From Acanthamoeba castellanii str. Neff (lineage: Eukaryota; Discosea; Longamoebia; Acanthamoebidae), in NCBI RefSeq assembly GCF_000313135.1, contig NW_004457654.1, positions 1,006,730-1,070,729 on the forward strand: DNA of 64,000 nucleotides, in the 5' to 3' direction. Shown piece after piece: positions 1 to 10,380 of this stretch. How positions within the stretch are numbered: the stretch's first letter is position 1; each line of letters opens with the position of its first letter. The notes beneath the pieces were generated by a model. It was given only the letters and a program-made list of their open reading frames with translations, was not told the DNA's origin and ran no database searches. Position numbers and translations under genes: made by a program.

Positions 1-1910
1 TGTTCGCTCAACCCCGTCGAGAACGAGGCCGTCGTCGCTGCGCTCCTCAACCGTGCGCAGGGTACGCTCTTCCACCTTTCACCCCAACGCGAAGTACGAA
101 CACTGACAAGAATTTGCTTGTTGCAGGCGCGCTCGAGCTGGTCGACGTCTCTGATCAGCTGCCCGAGCTCAAGCGTCGGCCTGGACTTACCACGTGGGAG
201 GTAGCACGCACGCACGCACACTGCGCACGCGCAAACGTCAGATGCAAAGCTTACCAACCTCGCTCGTGTTGTGTGTCAGGTGTTCGACATGAACAAGCCG
301 CGAAAGCGAAACAAGGCCGAAGAGGAGGCAGAGATCAAGTGGGCTCCCGGCTGGTACTCGGCACACGACGCCCTGCCGGGCCGAAGCAAAAAGTTCATCC
401 ACGCCTCGTGCTTCCCGCCCGCCAACGCCAAGGATCTCCACCTCGAGCGATGGTACGCCTATTTATTTATTTATTTTGATATTTGATATTAATTGTTTAT
501 GTTATTTTTATTGCTTATTTCTCTTTATTATTGGCTGACGTTGCGGTGCTTGTAGCGTGCGTGTGTATCCGCAGGACCAGAACACGGGCGGATTCTTCGT
601 CTCGGTGATCCAGAAGGTGGCCGAGATGCCTCACGGCAAGCCGCCCGCCGCCGCAGAAGGCGAGACCGAGGGCAAGAAGAAGGGCAACGGCGACGACGAA
701 GACGACGACGACATGCAGATCGTGGTCGATCCGCAGCTCAAGTTCCTCGTCAAGGAGCTGGTCGGCAAGGAGATGCGCGGCGACACGCCCGCCGATGGCG
801 CGGCCGCCGCCGGGGAGGGCGAAGAAGGCGAGGCCGCTCAGGATTCGTCGTCGTCGACGCGAAGGAGCCGGGGTGGAAAGAAGTGGGGCAAGGAGGAGCC
901 CTTCCTCCCGCTCACCGGCGTCATGCTCTCCGAGTGGCAAGCTGCCAAGTACGCGCGCTCCGGCCTCCCTTCCCGTCGTGTGTCGTGTTTTGTGCTCACC
1001 TCGCGACGGTGGCAGGGAGTACTACGGTGTGAAGGACGAGTTCCCCGAGTCCCAGCTGATGGTGCGAGCCGAGGCGGCCCTCTCCATCTACCTGGTCTCC
1101 GATGGCGTGAAGGACATCCTCTTCAACTGCAAGGACGGACTCCGACGAGTACAGCCTCCCTCCTCGCCTCCCACGCTCCTGCGCGTGCCGCTCACACCAC
1201 GACATTTCCTTCGCCAGACTATCAACACCGGAGTGGCAGTGCTCAAGAAGCACGCCCCGCCCAACATTGGCTGCCGCTACCGCCCCAGCCAAGAGGTGCG
1301 CCTCGACGACTCTCGGGCGCAACTGCAGCTTTGACGTCACCATTCGCTGATTGCATGTGCGTCGTGCGTCGTGCGTTGCGTGTGTGTAGGGTCTGTCGGT
1401 GTTGTCCCCCTTCATGGGCAAGCGCATCGTGAAGCTGACCAAGGACGAGTTCCTGCTCCTCGTCAAGCAGCGATCACCGCCCGTCACCTCCTTCCTCGAG
1501 CCCACCCAGCAGGCGCTCGGCGCCCTCGGTACGTGACACGCCAGTCCACGGGGCAAAGTCATCGCCTTACCACTTTCCCTCTCAACAGACAACGGCGGAT
1601 GCGTCTTCGAGGTTCACCTGCCCGAACTCAACCAGTACGTGTCTGCCTGCGCGTGCGGTGGTGCGTGTGCGTGACGTGCTGACGTGTCAATGTCTTTCGC
1701 GTGGACAGTACGGTCGAGGTGGCCGCGTGGAAGGCCGGTCGCTGCGCGCAGCTGTTCCTGAACGATCAGGACAAGGCGGCCGTGCTCGCCCTCCTCCTCA
1801 CTCACGAGGAGGACCACCCAGCCGTCGACGCCCCCAGCGCCGCCACGCCTGCGACCACCGACGAGACCGAGACCAAGGACAAGGAGAAGGAGAAGGAGAT
1901 GGAGCAGTAG
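1..1910 (+). CDS. NSUN2-like tRNA (cytosine-5) methyltransferase, 3' part
   Basis: Only the last 432 codons are present; the 5' part lies outside the window. The first codon is the Cys of the motif VI CSLNP, the nucleophile of RNA m5C methyltransferases, followed by the NSUN2-type ending (FDMNKPRKRNKAEEEAEIKW, GWYSAHDALPGRSKKFIHA, QDQNTGGFFVSVIQK). The enzyme methylates C5 of cytosine in tRNA with SAM. Exons: 1-61, 127-200, 280-452, 556-948, 1016-1148, 1218-1295, 1390-1528, 1589-1634, 1709-1910; the sum is a multiple of three. An acidic Lys/Asp/Glu stretch after QKVAEMP and a charged tail (KDKEKEKEMEQ) are lineage-specific additions. All introns are GT-AG. Family assignment is firm; the exact orthologue among NSUN2/Trm4 is inferred. 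Confidence 0.88.
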
Positions 1911-2393
1911 TGGGCAACCCTTCATGAAGACCACAGACCGCAACCAACCTCGGCCGAGCCTGTTGGTTGTCGGAGTTGATGATGGTGGTGGTCTCACGGC
2001 GGTCGACACATAACATGCCGTGGTGCTTTCTGTCCCAGCAGGGCGTTTTCTAGTTCCTGATGTTGTGAAGAAAACGATTGCAGCTCCTTTCGCTCCGTGG
2101 TCTATGGACGTTTCGTTGCCACTGCAATCCTCACCTTCCACCGCCTGATCGATTGCAATCAGGATCTGCCAAACGTTTGCCTGCCTGGTTAGTAGAGCCA
2201 AACCCCTTTTTTGATTTATTATTTTCATTAATATGAATCGAATTGATCGTGGTTTGCATCACATGTAAGCATGTAAGTGATCTGCAGTGCCGATAGAAGT
2301 GTAAGATTTATGTCAATTTTGTCAGCGCTCTTTGCGCTGACATTTGTCCATCGGGCGGATTTGCAGGGCGGGTGATTTTCGAACGACAGATTC
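1911..2393. other. intergenic region
   Basis: Holds the 3' flank of the methyltransferase gene and the 5' flank of the TRPML gene, which are head-to-tail. A short AT-rich island lies near 2213-2240. I see no conserved ORF or RNA gene. Confidence 0.5.
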
Positions 2394-5300
2394 ATGGTAG
2401 ACATCCTCAAGCGAAACCTCTCCGCCATCGAGATGCAACGGTTAGAGACCGAGCGCAAGGAGAAGGCTTCCCTCCTCGACTCTGCCTCTTCCTCCTCTTC
2501 ATCTTCATCTTCCTCTACTTCTCACAATCACAAACATCACCATCACAAGAAGAGCAAAAAAGATGGCGACCAGGCGCGGCAGCTCACCGAGCACGAGGCG
2601 AAGCAGGAGATCGAGCGACGGCGCGAGGACGAGAAGCTCGCCACGCCCGGCGGCCGGGTCAAGGCCAAGGTCACCGCGGCCTGGCGGCGCTCCGAGGCCT
2701 ATCGCACCCTCGCCGCGCACTGCTGGGACCGGCCGCGCATGACCCTGGCCGACACCATGCTCCTCAGCCCGTGGCAGAAGTGGAAGAAGTACAACCGGGT
2801 GCCGTGGAAGGTGGTCCTCCACGCGCTCATCTTCATCGTCGTCACCGTCCAGGTCCTGCTGGCCTACGTCGAGACCTCGCAGTACACGCGCGCCACCCAC
2901 AACACCTTCGAGAGCCTGTTCCTGGCCACCTCGGACCCGGACGTCACCAGCGTCACCATGCACACCATGGAGGAGGTCATCGAGTCCCTCAAAAAGACCG
3001 TCAACACCGTACTTACTCACCCTGTCGTGTGTCGTGTGTCGTGTGTGCAATTCCTTAGTGTGTATCGTGGCTGACTTCGACTGGTTGTGTGTGTGTGTGT
3101 GTGTGTGGTCGGCGTGTGCAGTATTACGATGTGAATAATGTGGCTATCGACATGTACATGCAACGGCATTCAGATCGAGATACGTTAGGCGACGTGCGGC
3201 CCATACAACTGCACTACAGCTCCTACTGCCGCAACTTCTTCGTTTTCGAGAACGACACGTGGGACATCCAGGCCGACGACATCCAGCAGACCGACGGTGC
3301 GTCTTGTCTCCGTTTACGGTGGTGGCGAAGCTTAAGGTGGTTGGCTGGCTGGCCGGCTGGCCGGTTTGTGCTGACGCGGGCGCAGTGTACTACAATCTGA
3401 CGCAGGATGACCCCTTCGGCCCGTTCAACGCGTCCGACCCCGACTCTCTGAACGACGCCTTCCAGCGCCTGGCACGTCCCACTCCTCAAGTCCTTGGGCC
3501 TCAATGCTTCATGTGCTAACGCATCGCTTGTGTTGCGTGTGCGGTTGCGTGTGTGTGTGTGTTTGTGTGTGCGGTGGTGTGCCAATGCAGGTGAAGATGA
3601 GCGTGTCGTTTAACTTCATCAACTTGAACGTGGGCGTGCTGGGTCCGATTCCGTTCATGTGGGACGTGCTCCTGCTCTACACGAAGGAGGGCGGCGAGAT
3701 CACCCTCGAACTGCTCCTCGACAAGCAGATATACTACACCACCTCCATAGGTATATATCTTTTTATTTGTAATGTATATATTGATATATCTTACTTTCAT
3801 TTTTGCGTCGACATCGCGACGAAACACTAAGTGCGTGTTGTGTTTCCCAACGTGTGTTGTAAATATGCGGCGATCGTCGCAGGACTGGAGACGCAGAACC
3901 TATTCACCATATTTCATGCGATCGTGTTTGCGCTGAACTTCATTTCCTTCGTCTTTGCCGTGCGGGCCTTCTTTACCAACATCGTCACCTACCTGGTACA
4001 CTCTCAGAACCTTCCGGTCAGGTGTGCAACGCGCGCGCTAACTCGACCGTCGTGTGTGTGTCGTGTGCGTTGTGCGTCGTGCGTCGTGCGTCGTGCAGAG
4101 GACAAGGCGGACGTACCGGGCCATTCCTCGAAAGGTGATGAAGCAGGAGATGTACCCCGCCTGGTCCCGCATCCCCTTCTCCGTCAAATTCGAATTCTTC
4201 CCCCTCTGGTGCGTCAGTCAGACCGTCTCTCTTCTCTCTTCTCTCTTCTCTCTTCACTTTTTATTTTCGAGTGTGTGCGCTTGGATTGACCGCCGCCCAA
4301 CGTTACGTTGTTGCGCGCAGGAATATTCACATCATCGTAACGTCGGTCTTCCTCATGCTCGCGTCCGTGCTGGGTCTGATCGAAGAATTCGGCTACAAAA
4401 CGGTATCGTGCCCCCTTCCCCCCCTCATATCTGTGTGCGCCATGCGCGTGTGCGGTGGTGCGTGTGCGTGTGCGCTTTTGGCTGACGCGAGGTATGATGT
4501 GTAGGCCATGGCGTACTCGATCTTCGAGGGCATGGGCGCGCTGGGTGCGTCGGTGACCATCCTCCGCTACCTCGAATACTACGAACACTTCTACACCCTC
4601 ATCCTCACTCTCAGGCACGACTGCCCACCATGTTCTCCATCATCGTGTGTGACCATTGTAATCTTATCGCGTGTGTGTGTGTCGTGTGTGTCGTGTGTGT
4701 CGTGTGTGTCGTGTGTGTCATGCAGGATCTCGGGATTGCGGATCGCGCGATTCATTATCTCGGCGTTCCCCATTTTCTTCGGGTACATGCTCATGGGCGT
4801 CGTCCTGTTCTCACCCTACTCCAACCGGGTACGGGCCACTCCCCCTTTCCCTTCACTCCCGCACCGCAAGCAGCCCGGTGATCTCACTTCTTCTTTTTTT
4901 ATTGTTGCCAGTTCGAGGATCTCAACAACACGGCCATCACGCTGTTCGCCCTTCTCAACGGAGACGACATCCGCTGTACTCTTTCCCTTGTCTACTACCA
5001 CACACACACACACACACCACACACACCACACACACACACACACACACGGCACACACATGCACATGCACACACGGCACACGCTAACCGCCAGTGTGCGATG
5101 GACAACAGCTGCGTTCGAGCAGTTGAACGAGAACTACCCCTATCCGATCGTGCCCACCATCTACCTCTATTCGTTCATCGCCCTCTTCATCACTGCCATT
5201 CTCAACATCTTCATCTTCATCATTGAAGACTCCTACCACGCCGCCAAATATGTACGTCAGCCCGCACCGTGTCGTGCGTGTCGTGCGTGTCATGCGTGTC

Positions 5301-6627
5301 GTGCGTGTCGTGCGTGTCGTGGCATACGTTGCTGACATTTACATCTGTGAATGCAGTCCCGTCGAACCCAGGCCAAGGGTGCCGCCGCTTACGCGGGCGG
5401 ACACTACGGGGGCGATGGCGGCCACCATGGTGGTCACGCACACGGTGGTGGTCACGCACACGGTGGTGGCCACGAACGCCGTGAAGAACGTACGAAAGAG
5501 TCGCGCGTGTCCATGTGTCGTGTGTGTCGTGTCGTGTCGTTGGTCGTGTCGTGTCGTGTCGTATGCTGAACTGATGATGTTCTGCAGGAGGGCATGGAAA
5601 GCAGGAGATGGACATCTTCGCGCTCTTCCGAATCCTGGACAGGGAGTACAACGTCAACGATGACGACGATGACCAAATCGAACTCGACTCCAACCACTCG
5701 CTGAGCGACTCCTCGGATGGCGAGCAAAAGAAAAGGAAGAAGAAATCCTCGAAGGAAAAGAAGAAGAAGAAGGCGAGCAAGGCCAAGAAGGAGGCCAAGC
5801 CCAAGGCTGCCTCGACCGACGAATCTTCCGACGACGAATCCGACGTCTCGTTGGAGTCCGGCGCCGTCGGCGGGCCGGCTCCCTCGAGCTTCTCGATCAA
5901 CGGAGGCGAAAGTACGATTCCGCGCACGCACCGCACACGCACGACACACGCTAACAAAAGGCCTGCAATGCGTGGTCGACATTCCAGTGGTGGCGAACAT
6001 TGGCGTGGCCGGACTCCTCCGACAGAGCCTGGGCGTGGCCGGACACAGCGTGGCTCGAGCGTCGTACGAGTCCTGCTCGCCCTCACCGCACACACCGCAC
6101 CCACCACTGTATTTGGCTCAACTTCCTGGGTCGTGTTTTGTGTCGACAGCGCGCACAGCTACGAGTCGCCGGCGTCATCGGCGCAAACGCCGCCGCGCCT
6201 GCCACGCATGTCGAGCCGCGACTTCCGCGACCTGGGCTTCAGTCGCCCGGGCGACACCCCGCGCGCCTTCAACTTCCGCATCACCTACAAGAAGCTCAAG
6301 GTACTGGACCCTGACACACGACACACACGACACGACACACACGACGCACAGCCTTGTCTTTGAATCTGACGCACACAACGCATCAATAACGCACAGCGCG
6401 ACTTGAACGAGATCATGGAGGACCAGATGGCCGAGTTCGAGGACGAGCTGGTCGTGCTGACGTCCGAGCTGCAGCTCAAGCACACGGCCCGGCTGCAGAA
6501 GCGGGTCAAGGCGCAGCTGCAGAAGACCTTCGAGAACCTCCTGCCCGGCCAGCATAGCGGCGCGTCCACGTCATCGTGGGACTCGTATCGCATGGGCGCC
6601 TCCGAGTACCGCGAGTCGCCCTTCTAG
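2394..6627 (+). CDS. mucolipin-like (TRPML) cation channel
   Basis: A 906-residue model from 16 exons: 2394-3008, 3122-3296, 3386-3489, 3591-3750, 3883-3995, 4099-4208, 4321-4402, 4505-4614, 4726-4828, 4912-4975, 5109-5251, 5357-5489, 5588-5911, 5961-6063, 6150-6300, 6397-6627. S1 is at about residues 138-158, followed by a large extracytosolic S1-S2 loop as in TRPML/polycystin channels, then S2-S4 and LTLR before S5. The pore helix ends in LLNGDDIR (NGDD about 540-543), the TRPML selectivity-filter signature, followed by S6 (YLYSFIALFITAILNIFIF). TRPML channels release Ca2+ from endolysosomes. Unusual parts: a Ser- and His/Lys-rich N-terminus (HNHKHHHHKKSKK about 45-57), a Gly/His-rich tail after S6, an acidic/Lys block and a C-terminal coiled-coil-like segment. 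One intron appears to use a GC donor (4615). Confidence 0.85.
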
Positions 6628-7046
6628 ACGGGGGAGCTCGACCGTCGCTTTCGTTCTTTGTCTTCGCGCATGTAAGTACACTTTTGGCCAACAAAAGAAC
6701 GAAGAGACGCGCGACGTGTCCGGAAATTGCCCGGCTGGCTGTGGAAGAACATGTTCGAGGGCGAGAGGGCCAAGCAAAAACTGGGGGTTGGGACCTTTGG
6801 GCCTCCGGCAACTTGGGCGCTCTGGGCCTGGTCCCGTCGTTCTCTGTTTTCTCGGCCTCCAAAAGAAAAAGGCCAACGTTCTCTTCACCTCTCGCCCTAC
6901 GGGATACCCACCACTTCCCTTCTTCGCTTCACCGACACACACCACGTCACCTGCTTGGCCGGCACCCTGACCTCACACGCCATTCTTTCTGCCGTCAACA
7001 CAACAAGACACACAACAGCTAACAATAGAAACGATAACATCATATC
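6628..7046. other. intergenic region
   Basis: Separates the TRPML stop codon from the decarboxylase start codon, both on the plus strand. GC-rich and non-repetitive. I see no conserved ORF or RNA gene. Confidence 0.5.
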
Positions 7047-10000
7047 ATGCTCCGCCGTTCACACTCTGCTGCCCGTTCGGTGCTCTCAGGAGCTCCTTGT
7101 GTGCTGGCCACGTCCGGCACCCGATGCCTGGCTTCGTCCACCCTCAACGTACCCATCTCACTCACCCGCCGCGTGGGCCACATGACCAGGCTAGATAACT
7201 AACTCACTCCTGACCAAACGTGCAGGGTGGTCTGACCCGCGAGCAAATCCTGGCGCTGCCCTCCATGCCCGCCATCTCCCCTTCCTACCCCATGTACGCC
7301 CCCGTCGCTTTCGTTCTTCTCTTTCTTCGCTTTCGTTCTTCGTGGCTAAAACTGTGCTGGTGGTGGTTCATGGGCAATGAACCTGCCATCCAGGGGACCG
7401 TACCGGTTCGTGAACCGGGAGTACTTCATCGTGACCTACGAGACCGACATGGACAGCCTGCGGCGCGTCATCCCCGAACCCCTCGAGCCCATCAGCAACC
7501 AAGTCCTATGTACGCTCGCCTTTTCTCTCTTTTTTTTTAAATTTTTTCTTTTTTCTTTGCGATTTATCGTTTTGACGGATTCTGGCATTCGCAGATGAGT
7601 GGATCGCCATGCCCGACAGCTCCGGCTTCGGCAGGTTCGATCCTCACATCACACACACACACACACACACACCACACACACAAACACACACACCTGCACA
7701 CACACAAACACACACGACACACTCTGACGTAAGGTGATGCATCCACATGTCTGTAGCTATCAGGAGAGCGGGACGGTGGTGCCGTGCCTGTACGAGGGCA
7801 AGCCGGTCAACTACACCGTGCAGATGTTCCTCAATGACGGTACGCGCCGCCAGCGCTCTTGATGGGGGGGCTGGGCCACGTTGACCATCAACCATTCATC
7901 ACCGCTTTCAACCACACAGAGCCGCCGATCGCGTGCGGCCGCGAGATCTGGGGATTCCCCAAGAAGTACGCCGAAGCCGAGCTCCGCGTCGAGAAGGACA
8001 CACTCACGGGTGCGCACACCGCACGACACGACACGACACGACACGCATGACACACGCACACTCACACACGCACACGCACACGGAGGATTGATGATGAGGG
8101 TTGGTGGCCCAGGCATTCTGACGTACGGCGGGAGGCGCGCGGCGATGGGCACCATGGCCTACAAGTACAACCGGCTCGACAAGACCACAGCCACCAACTC
8201 CCTCAGCAAACTCAACTGCAACCTTAAGGTTGGCCCTCAACCCATTCTTTGCATTTCTCATCACACCTACCCGCACTCACATCACACGCGCAACCGCACA
8301 CACCGCGCGCGCGCACACACACACACCACACACACACACACAGATCATTCCCGGATACGACTTCAAGCCGCAGATCGCGCAGCTGGTGGCCTACAATCTG
8401 CAGGACATTGAGGTGATGGAGGCCTGGGAGGGTCCGGCGCGGCTCCACCTCATCCCGCACGTCAACGCACCGGCGGCCGACCTGCCCGTCCGCAAGATCG
8501 TGGGCGGCAAACACATCCGGGCCAACCTGACCCTGCCCCACGGCTTCGTGCTACACGACTATATCTCCGAGCGAAAGAAGTCGGAGGCAAACTTCTACAT
8601 GAACGGCAACCCGCTGGCGGCGGCGGCCGAGAAAGCGAAAGCGACAGAGAAAGAGAAGGCGAAGGTGGCGCCACAGGATGACAAGGCTGGGCTCACGAGG
8701 GAGAAGGTCCTCAACCTGCCCTCCATGCCCGCCATCTGCCCCAGCTACCCCGGTACCACTCCCGCGCGTGCGTGTGCGGTCTGTGCGGTGTGTGCTATCG
8801 CGCGTGTGCGGTGCGTGTGTGGTGAACGCTCACCTTTGGCGTGCGTGAGTGCAGCGGCCCCTTCGCAGATGAGCAACCGCGAGTACATGATCATTTCGTA
8901 CAAGACCGACCCCGAGGCCGTCAGGCGGTGGGTGCCCGAGCTTCTGCAGCCCGACGACAACGTCCACCTGTCCTGGGTCAAGACCGAGAGCTCTGGTGCG
9001 CACGCCAGACACAATTTGTCTCTCATTCTGTTAATGTGCGACCGGCCAAGCCGCTGAGCGAACGTCGTGTGTGTCGTGTGTGTCGTGTGTCGTGCGTCGT
9101 GTGTGTCGTGTGTCGTGCGGCCACAGGCTACGGCGTGTATCAGAAAATGACCGCGTCAGTGGGCTGCAAGTACAACGGCGAGGACTGCACCTTCCCGCTC
9201 ATGGCCATCGTCAACTGGTACCGCTGACCTCAAGACCGCACATTCCCTGCTGGGCCTTGACGTGTGTGGTGTGTGTGGTGTGGTGTGTGTGACCAGTTCG
9301 TCGGCCATCACTGCCGGCAGAGAAGTGCACGGCCAGCCCCAGAAGTTCGGCTTCCCGTCGCTGGTACTCTTCTCTGCTCTTTGCTTCTCTTCTGACGGCG
9401 AGTTGCGCGCACTACGGCTGTTTTTAACTCCTATGTGTGGTTGGTTCGGACCTATAATAACACAGACGGTGGACAAGGACACGCTGTACGGTGAGACCAA
9501 GTACGGCCAGCAGGAGGTGGCGACCGGCAGCATGGTCTACAAGCACCACCGCCTCGACCTCTCCCAGGCCTACAAGTTCTTCGAGAAGCCCGAGATCAAC
9601 CTCAAAGTCATCCCCAGCGTCACCGGTACGCACCACACGACACACGCGACACACACGATACGACACACACGACACACCATTTTTTGACTCCTGGTCGCAG
9701 GCGAGGCGGAGATCGCGCAGCTGATCAGCCTGCTGCCGAAGGATGTCAAGATCAAGGACGCCTGGCGCGGACCCGCCCGTCTCAACATCATCCCGCACGT
9801 GGTACGCTCTTCTCTCTCCCCCCCCCCATCGCTCTGGCTGCCCTGTTTTTGGTTGTTGTGTTGACCTTCACCTTCTCGCCACGATCACCAATAGAACGCG
9901 CCTTTGGCTGGTACGCTCCACTCGGCATTATTATCATTCTTGGCCATGTGCGCACTCACGACACACGACACACGACACACGACACGCATAGATCTGCCGG

Positions 10001-10248
10001 TCGTAGAGGGAACGTGCGAGGGCCACTACATTGTCGTGGAGGACATGGTGCTGCCCGAGGGCACTCTCATTCACGACTACACCCTGGACGCTGGCAAGGA
10101 GGATCACCAGCAGCAGTCCGAGCCCGCCGAGGCCTCTGCAGCCGCTCCCCAGCCGGGTACCGGCGACGCCTCGGACAGCGCCTCCCAGGAGGAGCGCTTC
10201 CGCCGCAGGATGGAACGCTTCTTGCAGATGCCGACCATTGTGCAGTGA
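7047..10248 (+). CDS. tandem acetoacetate decarboxylase-like protein, predicted mitochondrial
   Basis: A 618-residue model from 15 exons: 7047-7148, 7226-7293, 7394-7509, 7595-7634, 7757-7839, 7920-8009, 8113-8228, 8344-8752, 8855-8995, 9127-9217, 9297-9363, 9466-9625, 9701-9801, 9895-9910, 9992-10248. The first 34 residues are basic and Ser/Ala-rich ([12 protein letters not shown]), like a mitochondrial presequence. Two acetoacetate-decarboxylase domains follow; each repeat begins GLTRE..L.LPSMPAI.PSYP. Domain 1 keeps the catalytic set of bacterial ADC: NREYF Arg, YQESG Glu112, and GFPKK with Schiff-base Lys151 and Lys152. Domain 2 has QPQKF (Gln434 instead of the Schiff-base Lys) and YQKMT (Lys395 instead of Glu). 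The family decarboxylates acetoacetate or related beta-keto acids; the true substrate is unknown. Confidence 0.86.
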
Positions 10249-10380
10249 TCGGTTGCAAGAGAGAATGAACAGCTCACATTTGTTTTTCTGTAGCTGTGAC
10301 GTCAAATCATAAGTGTGGATTGTTTGCGGGGTACAATGTTTCCTTTTGGTTTGTTGTGCGCTCGGCCAATACGTCGCAAG

